A DNA stretch of 64,000 nt, taken from contig CAMAXE010000001.1 in the NCBI GenBank assembly GCA_945862145.1, positions 310,001 through 374,000 of the forward strand. The letters are read 5' to 3'. The notes beneath the pieces were generated by a model. It did not search any database, was not told the DNA's origin, and worked only from the letters and a program-made list of their open reading frames with translations. This DNA is from Klebsiella pneumoniae (lineage in GTDB: Bacteria; Pseudomonadota; Gammaproteobacteria; Pseudomonadales; UBA5518). The position numbers and the translations under genes were made by a program. Positions 34,745-48,769 of this stretch are shown one piece after another (position 1 is the stretch's first letter; the number at the start of each line of letters is the position of its first letter).

Positions 34745-36415
34745 TCAGGAGGGTGAGGACAGACTGCCGCGCATGGCGACGAGGCTCTCCTGTCCGAGCT
34801 TCAACATGAGGGGGTCGGGATCCTCCGAATGCGTGAGTGCTGTCAGGTAGTACTCGATGCATATCAGCAGATCGGCGAGCGCTTCAGCAAAGGATTCGGG
34901 CGAAGACGTGCGCACCCCGTGCGCGGCCTGCTCGACCAGAGCCGCCGTCTCGGCGACGAGTTTTGCGGCCCCCGCGCGCTCCAGCATCAGCAGCGCGCCC
35001 CGCACTGCCGCCAGATGGCCAGCGCTGCCCTCGAGCAGCGCGGCATCGTAGTCACCCTCGGCATAGGCGGTGACACCGATTTTTACCTGCTCGATGGCCT
35101 CCAGTGCACTCTGGAGCATCGCAACGCGTGCTTCGTCAAGCATCTGCCGGGCCGCCCCTCGCCCCGCCCCCCCGCCCATCTGTTCGCGCAGCACGCGTGC
35201 CAGCCCCTGGGGGCTCGCAAGACCGGCAAGGGTCGCCTCTACCGCGACCAGCGCATCGGCAACCGAGGTGATTTCAGATCGACTGAGACCTTGGCCTGAT
35301 GCGCCGGCCACCCGATCGAGTTGTGCCTCGAGTGTAGTGGCGCTGCCTGCCAAGCCACCATCACGCAGCGTGCCCGCCACGCGCCGCAGCGTGTCGCGGA
35401 TCGCGCCCAGTGCGGCGTCGGGCAGGCCACCGATCTCGGCGGCTTGTTCGAGTGCCGTCTTGACCTCGTGTACATCACCGCGTAGCGCACGCGCCATGGA
35501 ATCGATAGACGCCACGGAGGTTCCCATCAGAAGCCGGCGCTCCTCGGCAAGCTCGCGATCAGCGAGGGCCGCACGCTCGATCCCGAGCGACTGTCGCACG
35601 GCAAGCGCCCGGGGCGACACTCGACACTTGGCGAGGAGCAACAGGAAGCCGGTTCGATGTTCCTGATCGAGTGCGCCGCTGCGGCCGGAAGCCGCATCAC
35701 GGAACTGGCGATCGGCGCGGCTCAGCAGGCGCACCCGCGAGGGAGAAAGGTTGATCTCCGCCGTAGCCACTGCCTCGAGCAGGGCGTCGAGAAGCCACCA
35801 GAAATCCGCATCTGTCCCGCCGCCGGCGATGCGCAGCATCCGTGACACGGCACGCTGCACAAGATGGTGGTTGACCGGGTCCTGGCGACCCTTCATGAGG
35901 CCGAGAAGTCCCACCTGGTACATATGACGCAGGCGTTTTATGGTCGCAGGGTCGGACCGGCGAGCTGAAGTTCCCGGGGCATGGCCGCCGCTGATGAATT
36001 CGCCAACAGCAAAGTGCCATTCTGCCAACGGCGCCTTGCCTTGAAGGCTGCGCAGCGCGTTGATCTCCTCGATCAACAGCTCGGGAGCCGCGTGGCGCCG
36101 TGCGGCGAGGTAATCGAGATAGCGAGACAGTACAAAAAAGACATGTACGGCTGCCTGGGCCGCGCGTGAGCCCGCTGGCGGCTGAGTGGCGAGAACATCG
36201 GCGAGCTCCCTGGCAAGGCAGGCTGCATCACCGAGTTCGACCAATCGGAGCACGCCATCAACCTGCGCCAGGATGGCGCGACAACCCTCTAGACCGTGAG
36301 CGGCATCAGGCTGCATGGCAAGATCGAACTCGCCCTGCGCCTGCTTCACCAGCAGGGACAATTCCGGACGCACCAGGTTCAGGGAGCCGGGGTTAAGGAC
36401 AACTCTTGCTGACAC
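34745..36415 (-). CDS. FimL-like protein (ChpA N-terminal homologue)
   Basis: An all-helical cytoplasmic protein of 556 residues. The start is GTG 36415 with AGAGGT seven bases upstream; the longer frame overlaps dnaQ and is rejected. The N-terminal block (QGEFDLAMQPDAAHGLEGCR ... VDGVLRLVELGDAACLAREL) matches the Hpt-like repeats at the N-terminus of the twitching-motility kinase ChpA and the related FimL. No HxxKG phosphotransfer histidine is seen, as in FimL, so it probably acts as a scaffold or regulator of cAMP and type IV pili. No pil or chp genes are near. Gene name is not assigned because homology was judged by eye. Confidence 0.65.
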   Translation of the reverse strand: MSARVVLNPGSLNLVRPELSLLVKQAQGEFDLAMQPDAAHGLEGCRAILAQVDGVLRLVELGDAACLARELADVLATQPPAGSRAAQAAVHVFFVLSRYLDYLAARRHAAPELLIEEINALRSLQGKAPLAEWHFAVGEFISGGHAPGTSARRSDPATIKRLRHMYQVGLLGLMKGRQDPVNHHLVQRAVSRMLRIAGGGTDADFWWLLDALLEAVATAEINLSPSRVRLLSRADRQFRDAASGRSGALDQEHRTGFLLLLAKCRVSPRALAVRQSLGIERAALADRELAEERRLLMGTSVASIDSMARALRGDVHEVKTALEQAAEIGGLPDAALGAIRDTLRRVAGTLRDGGLAGSATTLEAQLDRVAGASGQGLSRSEITSVADALVAVEATLAGLASPQGLARVLREQMGGGAGRGAARQMLDEARVAMLQSALEAIEQVKIGVTAYAEGDYDAALLEGSAGHLAAVRGALLMLERAGAAKLVAETAALVEQAAHGVRTSSPESFAEALADLLICIEYYLTALTHSEDPDPLMLKLGQESLVAMRGSLSSPS

Positions 36416-36473
36416 GGTCGCACCTCTCGTGCGGCAACTGCGGCGTGACGCGCGGCCGCGCGCCACGGATTTC

Positions 36474-37208
36474 TCAAAGTATAGCCTCGCCCTCGCTCGG
36501 CCATACGCAGCCGCGCCCACTGGCGCGCGCGATCGCGGCGAGCCGCTCGCGATGGCGCTCGAGCTCTGCGGGGTTGGCACGCTGAATGCGCAACGGTGCT
36601 CGGTCCGAGGAAAGTGGCCGTATCTCGACCCCCTCTGTGCTCGCGCCGAAGGCCGCTTCGCCCTCGCCCTCGAGCGCAAGAGCGGTTTGTCCTCCCGTGA
36701 GGAGCAGGTAGACGTCGGCAAGTATTTCGGCGTCCAGCAGCGCGCCGTGGAGTTCGCGCTGCGAGTTGTCGACGCCGTAACGCCGGCACAGATCGTCGAG
36801 GCGGTTCTTCTGACCCGGGTGCCGTGCTCGGGCCAGAGCCAGGCTATCCACCACCCCGCAACGCGCGGCGATGCGCCCGAGGCCCTTGTCGAGCAGCGCC
36901 AGCTCGTTGTCGATGAAGCCAACGTCAAAGGCGGCGTTGTGGATCACCAGTTCGGCACCCGACACAAAATCGAGAAATTCCGCGGCGATCTGTGCAAAAA
37001 CGGGCTTGTCCGCCAGAAATTCGCCGCTGATGCCGTGGACCTCGAACGCACCCGGATCAACGTCCCGCTGGGGATTTATGTAGCGGTGGAAGTGACGGCC
37101 GGTCAGGCGGCGATCGAGCAGCTCCACGCAGCCGATTTCGATGATGCGATGCCCGGCGGCCGGTTCCAGGCCCGTGGTCTCGGTGTCGAGAACGACCTGG
37201 CGACTCAC
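36474..37208 (-). CDS. dnaQ: DNA polymerase III epsilon subunit (3'-5' proofreading exonuclease)
   Basis: A 244-residue DEDDh exonuclease. The start is GTG 37208, which overlaps the rnhA stop (GTGA) and opens [16 protein letters not shown] with the first D-x-E. The second acidic site is in [14 protein letters not shown] and the last is [15 protein letters not shown] with the catalytic His. The C-terminal tail (after about residue 185) binds the polymerase alpha subunit. The longer upstream frame is the shadow of rnhA. The rnhA-dnaQ order here is same-strand, unlike the divergent pair in E. coli. Confidence 0.95.
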   Translation of the reverse strand: MSRQVVLDTETTGLEPAAGHRIIEIGCVELLDRRLTGRHFHRYINPQRDVDPGAFEVHGISGEFLADKPVFAQIAAEFLDFVSGAELVIHNAAFDVGFIDNELALLDKGLGRIAARCGVVDSLALARARHPGQKNRLDDLCRRYGVDNSQRELHGALLDAEILADVYLLLTGGQTALALEGEGEAAFGASTEGVEIRPLSSDRAPLRIQRANPAELERHRERLAAIARASGRGCVWPSEGEAIL

Positions 37209-37672
37209 GACAGGCCTCCGGCGCGTGACGCGGCCAGGGCTTCGTCGAGACCGCGGTTCGCCAGCGCATCGGCCCGCTCGTTGCCGGGATCCCCGGAATG
37301 ACCCTTCACCCAGTGCCAGCTCACGCTGTGGCGTGCCGCCTCGGCGTCGAGCTCGCGCCACAGTTCCGCGTTCTTGACCGGTTTGCGGTCGGCCGTTTTC
37401 CAGCCATTGCGCCGCCATTTGGGAACCCATTCCGTGATACCGCGGCGGACATACTCCGAGTCGGTGTAGATCTGAACGCTGCAGTGCTCACGCAGCGCCT
37501 CAAGACCTCTAATTGCCGCGGTGAGTTCCATGCGGTTGTTGGTGGTCACCAGATCGCCGCCACAGACTTCGCGCTCGTTGGCTCCGTAGCGCAAGATCGC
37601 ACCCCAGCCGCCCGGCCCCGGATTACCCCGGCAAGCGCCATCGGTGTAAACAACAACGTCTTTCGGTGTCAT
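37205..37672 (-). CDS. rnhA: Ribonuclease HI
   Basis: A 155-residue endonuclease that cuts the RNA strand of RNA-DNA hybrids. ATG 37672 ([22 protein letters not shown]) is chosen from the family N-terminus. The four catalytic acids are visible: Asp in YTDGAC, Glu in NRMELTAAI, Asp in YTDSEYV and Asp in NERADALAN. The basic handle [20 protein letters not shown] is present. It follows the methyltransferase gene by 4 bases and overlaps dnaQ. Confidence 0.97.
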   Translation of the reverse strand: MTPKDVVVYTDGACRGNPGPGGWGAILRYGANEREVCGGDLVTTNNRMELTAAIRGLEALREHCSVQIYTDSEYVRRGITEWVPKWRRNGWKTADRKPVKNAELWRELDAEAARHSVSWHWVKGHSGDPGNERADALANRGLDEALAASRAGGLS

Positions 37673-37676
37673 GGCA

Positions 37677-38444
37677 TCAATGGATCGTGGGGCTGCGCGT
37701 GCTTGGCCGTGCCAGCGGCACACTCGCAAACCGTGGCGACGTGGGCCAGCGCAAGCCACGCACCGGGGTGACAGCACTGTGCTGCTTGCGCGCGTGGATC
37801 AGATACACCGCGCCTCCCGGAATGGGCCACCGTGCGGCCATGTCGTCTATTACCCGCAGCCGTCGCAAGGTCGGTCCGTGATCGGTTGGCGGGCCGAAGA
37901 CCCGGTACTGCACATCGTCGATGCCGAAATCGAGGAGCTTCAGCCAGTCGCACACGCGTCTCACGCCGAGGAGACGACTGCGCCAGACCGGGTGCCCCAG
38001 GTGGCGTCCCGGCAGCGAACACAACCCGAAAAGACTCCACGGGTTGAAGCCGATGACCATCAGGTGGCCATGAGGGACTACCACCCGTGCCGCCTCACGG
38101 AGCAACTGGTGCGGATCGGGGCTGTACTCGAGAGCGTGATGAAGCAGCGCCACGTCGATGCTATCGGCCTCGAAGGGAAGGGCTTCGGCAGCTGCAACGG
38201 CCGCGAACTGGCCATGCCCGGTGTGCTGGGCAATCTGGAATCGGTGCCGCACGGCGCTGTCATCGTGGAGACTGACACGCCTGCTGATCCCGAGCTGCAT
38301 CAAGTGGAAGCCGAACAACCCGGGCAGTTTCGACGCCGTCATGGCGCGCTCGGCGCGAAGAACCTCGAGACCAAAACCGGTCTCGAGCCAGTCCTCGCGC
38401 GCAAGCAGATCGGCCGAATCGGGGTTGTCGGTCACGGTTATCAC
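37677..38444 (-). CDS. SAM-dependent methyltransferase (gloB-rnhA neighbourhood type)
   Basis: A class I methyltransferase of about 255 residues if started at GTG 38444; there is no convincing ribosome site, and GTG 38435 is an alternative. The SAM-site motif I is degenerate at the N-terminus, but motif II/III is clear: [37 protein letters not shown] (in parts [20 protein letters not shown] and LLREAARVV), then [12 protein letters not shown]. Proteins like this lie between gloB and rnhA in Pseudomonas relatives, and the same layout is seen here. The substrate is unknown. Confidence 0.8.
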   Translation of the reverse strand: MITVTDNPDSADLLAREDWLETGFGLEVLRAERAMTASKLPGLFGFHLMQLGISRRVSLHDDSAVRHRFQIAQHTGHGQFAAVAAAEALPFEADSIDVALLHHALEYSPDPHQLLREAARVVVPHGHLMVIGFNPWSLFGLCSLPGRHLGHPVWRSRLLGVRRVCDWLKLLDFGIDDVQYRVFGPPTDHGPTLRRLRVIDDMAARWPIPGGAVYLIHARKQHSAVTPVRGLRWPTSPRFASVPLARPSTRSPTIH

Positions 38445-38540
38445 CGGGAAGGCAGGTTGTGGAACACCGGCATTGCCGCTTGGCTGCCGGGACGATCCGA
38501 CTATATCATGGCCGGCCCGGACCCGGCGCCGTGCCCCCCT

Positions 38541-38791
38541 ATGCTCCAGATTCACCCGGTACCCGCTTTCAGCGATTTATCTTCCCGCGTGCGCGGCCGA
38601 CGCTGCCCATCCTTTTTTGCGGCGGCACCCGGTTCGGTTGCGGCCGGGTGTTCGAGGGGACCCATCCGATGATGCATGCCGCGCTCGCTCGCCTCGCCAG
38701 CCTGCCCGCGGCCCACTGCGCGAGCGAACTCGACTACGGCGACGCGGTCTTTGCCGCAGGGCGTGCGTGGAAAGACGGCTTCCGCGGGTGA
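38541..38791 (+). pseudogene. gloB: Remnant of gloB (glyoxalase II) with its middle deleted
   Basis: ATG 38541 gives MLQIHPVPAFSDL, the N-terminus of glyoxalase II. In a different frame, from about 38607, the sequence PILFCGGTRFGCGRVFEGTH then MMHAALARLASLPA matches the region near GloB residues 130-170 (LFCGDTLFxxGCGRLFEGT). The intervening 110 or so residues, including the metal-binding HxHxDH motif, are gone, and the Asp after LFCG is also lost. The second frame ends at TGA 38789-38791, overlapping the GTG of mltD. Its place between the methyltransferase and mltD is the normal place of gloB in relatives. The gene cannot be functional. Confidence 0.85.
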
Positions 38792-40548
38792 CGACTCACC
38801 GTTTTGCCGCGCGACGGCGCCTGCGGGCGTTACCGGGACTGTGCTGCCTCGTGCTGCTCGCCGGGTGTGCCAGCAGTGGCCGCAAGGAGGCGCCCTGGTA
38901 CCTCAGCGCAGACACGCAACTCTATGAGCAACTGCAATACTGGCCGCGCGAAGAGCCAGGATCGGACAGTGGCACCCAGTGCGTGCCCGTCTCCCTGCTG
39001 AACCCGGAGGCTCTTGGTTATCGCACCGACGATGTTGCGGGCGATCTCTGGGACCGGGTTCGCGAGGGATACGCAATGGATGGCTCGGTCGATGAGCGAC
39101 GGGTCAACCGTCAGGTCGGGCAGTTAACCAGTCACCAGCGTCTGTTCGATGCGCTTGGCACCAACGCCTCGCCCTACCTGCGCTACGTGGTGGGTGAACT
39201 CGAGAGCCGCAAGATGCCGCTCGAACTGGCGCTGCTCCCGGTAGTCGAGAGCAGCTACAACCCGGGCGCGACCAGCCGCAGTCAGGCGGCGGGAATATGG
39301 CAGATTATTCCCGTTACCGGGAAGAGGTTGGGACTCGAGCAGAACCGCTGGTATGACGGCAGACGCGACGTCGTCGCCTCTACCGAGGCTGCCCTCGATT
39401 ACCTTGCGGCCCTGCATGATCGCTTCGACGGCGACTGGTATCTCGCGCTAGCCGCCTACAACGCGGGCGAGGGCAGTGTTGAACGGGCCATCGAGCACAA
39501 TAAAAGACTCGGCAAGCCAACCGATTATTGGTCCCTGCCCCTGTCTGCCCAGGCCTGTGAGTATGTACCCAAGCTGCTGGCACTCAGCCGGGTGCTGGAG
39601 AGCCCCGATGACCACGACATCTCGCTCGCTCCCATCCCGGACCGGGCAGTGGTCGCCGCAGTTACGGTTGACAGCCCCATCGACCTGCGTCTCGCCGCCT
39701 CGCGAGCCGGCATGGACGGCGTCGAACTGCTGCGCCTCAACCAGGCCGTCAGGCGCGGTGTGACGGCGCCTACCGGCACGACAACTCTACTTGTGCCGGT
39801 GGACAGCCGCGACGAATTCCTTGCCGCGATTGATGGTCTTCCGGAGGCTCCCACCGTTGCACGCGCACAGTATCGCGTGCGCAAGGGAGACAGCCTGAGA
39901 AGCATCGCCCGCCTCCACCAGATCAGCACAGAGACGCTCCGCGACCTGAACGGCCTCACGGGTGACCGCATCGTGGCCGGCGAGTTTCTTCAGTTGCCGG
40001 GCGACGCGGTTTTACCGCCGGAGGAGTTCCCGACCACTGCATCGGTAGAGCTTCGCAAGCACGGCGTCTACCGGGTGCGCCCCGGCGACAACCTGTGGCG
40101 CATCGCCCGCGCCCAGGGAACCGACGCCGCAACCCTTGCACGGCTGAACGGGCTTTCGCCCGGGAGCGTGTTACAGCCCGGTCAACGCTTGCAACTGCGC
40201 GCCGCAGCCGACCGGGCGCCGCCCCGTGTCGCGGCACCACACAACGTCGCGTCCGCGGCCATCGCGGCGCCGTCGAAAGCCGCAGCCTCCTCTGGTGCCA
40301 CCCCCAAGGCAGTTGCATCTGCGGCCATCGGGACGCGTTCTTCCGGGGAGCGTGCGGGGACGCGACGCATCGATTACACGGTGCGCACCGGTGATTCGCT
40401 CTACCGTATCGCCGGGCGCCACAAGGTCGGCGTCAAGCAACTGATGGCGTGGAACGGCATTGATACACGACGCCCGCTGATTCGGCCCGGCCAGTCGCTG
40501 ATCGTCTACGTTGATGCAGGGCTCGCCGTTGGCCGTGGCGCGATCTGA
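38788..40548 (+). CDS. mltD: Membrane-bound lytic murein transglycosylase D with LysM repeats
   Basis: A 586-residue lipoprotein that cuts the peptidoglycan glycan strand. Start GTG 38788 is chosen because it precedes the lipoprotein signal CLVLLAGCASS (lipid-modified Cys near residue 24). The SLT domain holds LALLPVVESSYNPGATSRSQAAG (catalytic Glu in VVES), GIWQIIPVTGKRLGL and LALAAYNAGEGSVERAI. Three LysM modules follow: YRVRKGDSLRSIARLH, YRVRPGDNLWRIARAQ and YTVRTGDSLYRIAGRH, the last two joined by an Ala/Pro-rich linker. It overlaps the gloB remnant by 4 bases and tag (opposite strand) by 43 bases. Confidence 0.95.
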   Translation: MTTHRFAARRRLRALPGLCCLVLLAGCASSGRKEAPWYLSADTQLYEQLQYWPREEPGSDSGTQCVPVSLLNPEALGYRTDDVAGDLWDRVREGYAMDGSVDERRVNRQVGQLTSHQRLFDALGTNASPYLRYVVGELESRKMPLELALLPVVESSYNPGATSRSQAAGIWQIIPVTGKRLGLEQNRWYDGRRDVVASTEAALDYLAALHDRFDGDWYLALAAYNAGEGSVERAIEHNKRLGKPTDYWSLPLSAQACEYVPKLLALSRVLESPDDHDISLAPIPDRAVVAAVTVDSPIDLRLAASRAGMDGVELLRLNQAVRRGVTAPTGTTTLLVPVDSRDEFLAAIDGLPEAPTVARAQYRVRKGDSLRSIARLHQISTETLRDLNGLTGDRIVAGEFLQLPGDAVLPPEEFPTTASVELRKHGVYRVRPGDNLWRIARAQGTDAATLARLNGLSPGSVLQPGQRLQLRAAADRAPPRVAAPHNVASAAIAAPSKAAASSGATPKAVASAAIGTRSSGERAGTRRIDYTVRTGDSLYRIAGRHKVGVKQLMAWNGIDTRRPLIRPGQSLIVYVDAGLAVGRGAI

Positions 40549-41186
40549 TCGACCATCGCCAAGCCGTCGCGTCCTGTCACTGCCGCATCGCGCAAGACTG
40601 CCGCGCCGTCCGCGTCGCGGATCTCGCGATGCCGGAAACAGCCAAGGATGTGATCGTTCACCATGCCGGTGGCCTGCATATGGGCGTAACAACTCGTGCT
40701 TCCCAGGAAGCGGAATCCGCGGCGCCGCAACTCCCGGGCGAGGGCATCCGAAATCGCCGTGGTGACGGGATAATCGGCCTGTGACCGCCGCTCGCCAGCT
40801 AAGGGCTTGCCGTCGACAAAACTCCATAGAAAGTCGGCAAAAGAGCCCTCCCGTGACTGCAGTTCCAGGAACGCGCGCGCATTGCCGATCATGGATTCGA
40901 TCTTGGCACGGTTGCGGATGATGCCTGCGTCGCCGAGTAGACGCTCCACGTCCAGCGCATCGAACGCCGCAATCCGCACAGGTTCAAAGTCTGCGAAGGC
41001 GCGCCGGTAGCCCTCACGTTTCTGCAGCACCGTGTACCAGCTGAGGCCTGCCTGCGCGCTCTCGAGACACAGGTGCTCGAACATCTGCCGGTCGTCATGC
41101 ACCGGGACACCCCATTCTTCGTCGTGGTAACGCACGTACAATGGTTTGCGCAGATCAGCCCAGGGACAGCGAACGGGGATGGTCAT
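40506..41186 (-). CDS. tag: DNA-3-methyladenine glycosylase I
   Basis: A 226-residue base-excision repair enzyme. It opens MTIPVRCPWADL and YHDEEWGVPVHDDRQMFE, the Tag signature, with zinc ligands in RCPWA, YHDEEW and the C-terminal VNDHILGCFRH. The helix-hairpin-helix region includes LSWYTVLQKREGYRRAF. The C-terminal 30 residues extend past the usual end and lie over the mltD 3' end on the opposite strand. Confidence 0.94.
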   Translation of the reverse strand: MTIPVRCPWADLRKPLYVRYHDEEWGVPVHDDRQMFEHLCLESAQAGLSWYTVLQKREGYRRAFADFEPVRIAAFDALDVERLLGDAGIIRNRAKIESMIGNARAFLELQSREGSFADFLWSFVDGKPLAGERRSQADYPVTTAISDALARELRRRGFRFLGSTSCYAHMQATGMVNDHILGCFRHREIRDADGAAVLRDAAVTGRDGLAMVDQIAPRPTASPAST

Positions 41187-41308
41187 GGCGTTGATCCGGT
41201 TGCAGTCTGCCCGCAGTGTAGGTCAGGCACGCTTGCCTCGAGGTACCCGCCTATGCCGATACCACGCTTGCGAGAACGCGACCTAAAGCACACGTGAACG
41301 GGACACTG

Positions 41309-41334
41309 GCAGTTCGCACTCAAGGTCGAACTGC
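41309..41334 (-). terminator. Hairpin downstream of ppsA
   Basis: GCAGTTCG (41309-41316) pairs with CGAACTGC (41327-41334) around a 10-base loop, 19 bases past the ppsA stop. There is no T-run after it on the minus strand, so it may be a weak terminator or 3'-end stabiliser. Confidence 0.35.
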
Positions 41335-41352
41335 GCCCCTGAGGCGGTCAAC

Positions 41353-43716
<2,364 letters not shown>

Positions 43717-43802
43717 GACCCTTGCCTCCGCGTACTTTTCATAACTCATGGTAACCGAGCGCTGTGGCAGAATCCCTTGCAACCGTTACAGGAAATCTCC
43801 CG

Positions 43803-44618
43803 TTGAAACGAACCGCTTTTTTCGTGTCCGACGGCACCGGCATCACGGCCGAGACCCTTGGCGAGGCGCTGCTTGCCCAGTTCGAGGGGCTCGAGATGGA
43901 GTTTGTGCGGATGCCCTACGTTGATACGCAGGACAAGGCCCGCGCCGCGGTCGAGGCAATCAATGCCGCAGCCTCCCGCGACGGCTGTGCCCCTCTGATC
44001 TTCGATACGGTGGTAGACCAGCGCCTGCGCCAGATACTGGGGACCTCGGCCGGCAACATGTTCGACATCTTCGCCACCTTCCTCGCGCCGCTCGAGCAGG
44101 CCCTCGGAAAACCATCGAGCTTCACGGTCGGCGGCTTCCACCACGCCCAACACCACCATTACTACCAGCGCATCGATGCTATCCACTACGCTATGGCCAA
44201 TGACGATGGCGCGAGCGGCAGCGAGTATGCGAAGGCCGATGTCATCCTGGTGGGCGTTTCCCGCAGCGGCAAGACCCCCTCTTGCGTTTATCTGGCCATG
44301 CAGTTCGGGGTCCACGCGGCCAATTACCCGATCACCGAGGAAGATCTCGACCGCGGCAGGCTGCCGCCGGTACTGGTCGCCGCACAGGAGCGGCTGTTCG
44401 GGCTGACCATCGACCCGGAACGCCTCGCATCAATACGTCATGCCCGGCGTCCCGACAGCCGGTATGCCGCGCTGCGGCAGTGCGAGGACGAAGTGCGCCA
44501 GGTCGAGGGCGTGTTCAAGCGATACCGTATCCCGTTTCTGAATACGACACGCATGTCGGTCGAGGAAATCGCCACGCGGATCATGATGGAAAAGGCAATC
44601 CAGGGGCGCAAGCGCTGA
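43803..44618 (+). CDS. ppsR: PEP synthase regulatory kinase/phosphorylase PpsR
   Basis: Bifunctional enzyme that switches PpsA off by ADP-dependent phosphorylation and on by phosphorolysis. TTG 43803 is chosen (AGGAAAT seven bases upstream; product MKRTAFFVSDGTGITAETLG, 271 residues); GTG 43764 would add 13 residues. The P-loop is GVSRSGKTPSCVYLA, and HHYYQRIDAIHYAMANDDG and the LFGLTIDPERLASIRHAR stretch are PpsR marks. Its position opposite ppsA is the usual one. Confidence 0.95.
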   Translation: MKRTAFFVSDGTGITAETLGEALLAQFEGLEMEFVRMPYVDTQDKARAAVEAINAAASRDGCAPLIFDTVVDQRLRQILGTSAGNMFDIFATFLAPLEQALGKPSSFTVGGFHHAQHHHYYQRIDAIHYAMANDDGASGSEYAKADVILVGVSRSGKTPSCVYLAMQFGVHAANYPITEEDLDRGRLPPVLVAAQERLFGLTIDPERLASIRHARRPDSRYAALRQCEDEVRQVEGVFKRYRIPFLNTTRMSVEEIATRIMMEKAIQGRKR

Positions 44619-45157
44619 ATGACGACACGCAACGCGCTCGCGGGAGGTTGCCTCATTCACTACGGCATGCCGAAGACCGGGATCGATGCGACAGGCCTGC
44701 ACGGCATCCTGGCGCTCCTCGGGAGCACATGCGGCGATCTATCCGGATTATCGCGCGAGGTTGGAAAAATTCGACCTCGCACTTGGCCGCGAACGCGTGA
44801 CGCACTGACCCTACGACTCGGCGGGGTTCCCGCGCGGGCGAGGATGCCTTCCGCGAGAATCGCGCCTTGAAGAACCGCCTGCTCGGCTTGGGTGGGCCGA
44901 AGCTCCGGTTCCACGCGGACATCGTGGCCCCGGTGCTCGCAAGAAACCGTGACGACATACGCTGGATGGAGCAGCGGCTCGAGGTCCCCGAACTCGACTG
45001 GCTCGCCGAGCAACTGGGGGCGCCGTTGATTGGCCCGGCAACACCTGAACGCGTTGCCATCTGGATGCATGCACTGCGCCTGAAAATGGCCCGTAAGGCC
45101 CGCGCCCCGGCGTGGAAGCGGGCGCTCGGCAAGATTCGCGGCATGCTGCGGATCTGA
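44619..45157 (+). pseudogene. Remnant of a sulfotransferase-like gene
   Basis: ATG 44619 directly follows the ppsR stop and gives CLIHYGMPKTGIDATGLHGI, where GMPKTG is the PAPS-binding loop of sulfotransferases. The continuation is out of frame: IYPDYRARLEKFDLALGRE (frame 2, ends at TGA near 44806), then in a third frame ALKNRLLGLGGPKLRFHADIV and DDIRWMEQRLEVPELDWLAE to the stop at 45157. About 180 codons remain of a family usually near 300 or more, so at least two frame breaks and internal losses have occurred. The short frame from 44867 might still be translated but is unlikely to be functional. Family call rests mainly on the GMPKTG loop. Confidence 0.65.
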
Positions 45158-45168
45158 TGCCTCCCCCC

Positions 45169-46113
45169 TCAGGGAAGCAAACGGCGCGCTGCAGCGCGCG
45201 GCGTGAGTTCTCCCCGCAGCACCTGCTGCTCGAGCACCGGCAATTCGGCACGCACCCGGGGATCGGCGCGAAAGCGCTGCTGCAGAAGCTCTGCGATAAG
45301 GCGTTTCAACCAGGCGCCGTTCTGGCGGGCGCGGCGCTCGCCGAGCGCACCGTTGTGCTCGGCATCACGCCGGTGCTCGCAGATCATGTCCCAGACTGCG
45401 TCTATCCCATGGTTCTCGAGCGCGGAACAACACAGCACCCGAGGCGTCCAGAAGCCGCCGTGTGACAGGAGATGCAGGGCATTTTGGTAATGCTGACGCG
45501 TGCGTGCGGCAAGGCCTGCGCCATCGCCGTCGGACTTGTTGATCACCAGCGCGTCAGCCAGTTCCATGATGCCGCGCTTGATGCCCTGCAGTTCGTCGCC
45601 AGCATTGGGGAGCATCAGCACGAGGAAAAAATCGACCATCCCGGCAACTTCGTATTCCGACTGCCCGACACCCACTGTCTCGACCAGAACCACATTGAAA
45701 CCCGCCGCCTCGCACAGCAGAAGGCTCTCGCGGGTACGCTGTGCCACGCCACCGAGGGCTCCCGCTGATGGCGAGGGACGGATGAACGCGTTTTCCTCGC
45801 GCGACAAGCGCTCCATGCGCGTCTTGTCGCCGAGGATGCTGCCACCTGCGATGGGAGAACTCGGATCCACCGTGAGTACCGCGAGCCTGAAACCCGCAGC
45901 GACCAGCTGCATGCCGAAGGATTCTATGAAGGTGGATTTACCAACGCCGGGAACGCCGCTGATGCCGATGCGGATGCTGCGCCCGGTGTGGGGCAAAACG
46001 GCGTCGAGCAGCGCGTCAGCTTGCGCGCGGTGATCATCGCGCGTGCTTTCCACCAGCGTGATCGCCTTGGCGAGAGCACGCCGGCTGCCGGTGAGGAGTT
46101 GCGCGGGATCCAT
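45169..46113 (-). CDS. meaB: Methylmalonyl-CoA mutase chaperone GTPase MeaB (ArgK)
   Basis: A 314-residue G3E-family GTPase that guards and reloads the B12 cofactor of methylmalonyl-CoA mutase. The P-loop is GVPGVGKSTFIES, switch regions include VDPSSPIAGGSILGDKTRM and VETVGVGQSEYEVA, and the base-specificity motif is NKSDGDG (NKxD). It is the last gene of the propionate operon, 11 bases after the mutase. The C-terminal dimerisation arm is present. Confidence 0.95.
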   Translation of the reverse strand: MDPAQLLTGSRRALAKAITLVESTRDDHRAQADALLDAVLPHTGRSIRIGISGVPGVGKSTFIESFGMQLVAAGFRLAVLTVDPSSPIAGGSILGDKTRMERLSREENAFIRPSPSAGALGGVAQRTRESLLLCEAAGFNVVLVETVGVGQSEYEVAGMVDFFLVLMLPNAGDELQGIKRGIMELADALVINKSDGDGAGLAARTRQHYQNALHLLSHGGFWTPRVLCCSALENHGIDAVWDMICEHRRDAEHNGALGERRARQNGAWLKRLIAELLQQRFRADPRVRAELPVLEQQVLRGELTPRAAARRLLP

Positions 46114-46124
46114 GCGGCGTTCGC

Positions 46125-48281
<2,157 letters not shown>

Positions 48282-48355
48282 GGTCGTTTCCTTGCTGCTG
48301 CTCAGGTACTGGCACGCTGATGCGCGCGCCCTCCTCCTGCCCTGCCCTGGTCGGA

Positions 48356-48769
48356 TCAATGCTCCGGTGGCGGCTGGCTCAACTCGATCAACACGCCATC
48401 GCAGCTCTTGGGATGGATGAATATCACGCGACAATCGTGCGCGCCGGGTCCGGGCGTATCGCTCAGGAACTGATAGCCTTTTTGGCGCAGGCGCAGGACG
48501 TCAGCATCGATGTCATCGCTGCGAAAGCACAGGTGATGCAGCCCACCGCCTTTTTTCTCGAGGTACTTCGCGATCGGTCCACCCCCGCGCAAGGGATGCA
48601 CGAGCTCGATACGCGTCTCTGGCAGCGGGAAAAACGCAGTAGCGGTCTGCGCCGATTCAACGTCCTCGGTGCCCTCGAAGGGCAGCCCGAAATCCTCCAG
48701 GAACCGTTGTATGGCGCGTTCCAGGTCGGGGACGGCGATGGCGATGTGATCGAGCGCGGTGATCATCAA
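48356..48769 (-). CDS. mce: Methylmalonyl-CoA epimerase
   Basis: A 137-residue VOC-fold enzyme that converts S- to R-methylmalonyl-CoA. Metal ligands are visible in [20 protein letters not shown] and the terminal VLIELSQ; the catalytic Glu of the [13 protein letters not shown] stretch is present. ATG 48769 overlaps the carboxylase stop (ATGA). It lies between the carboxylase and mutase genes, which settles its role. Confidence 0.95.
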   Translation of the reverse strand: MMITALDHIAIAVPDLERAIQRFLEDFGLPFEGTEDVESAQTATAFFPLPETRIELVHPLRGGGPIAKYLEKKGGGLHHLCFRSDDIDADVLRLRQKGYQFLSDTPGPGAHDCRVIFIHPKSCDGVLIELSQPPPEH

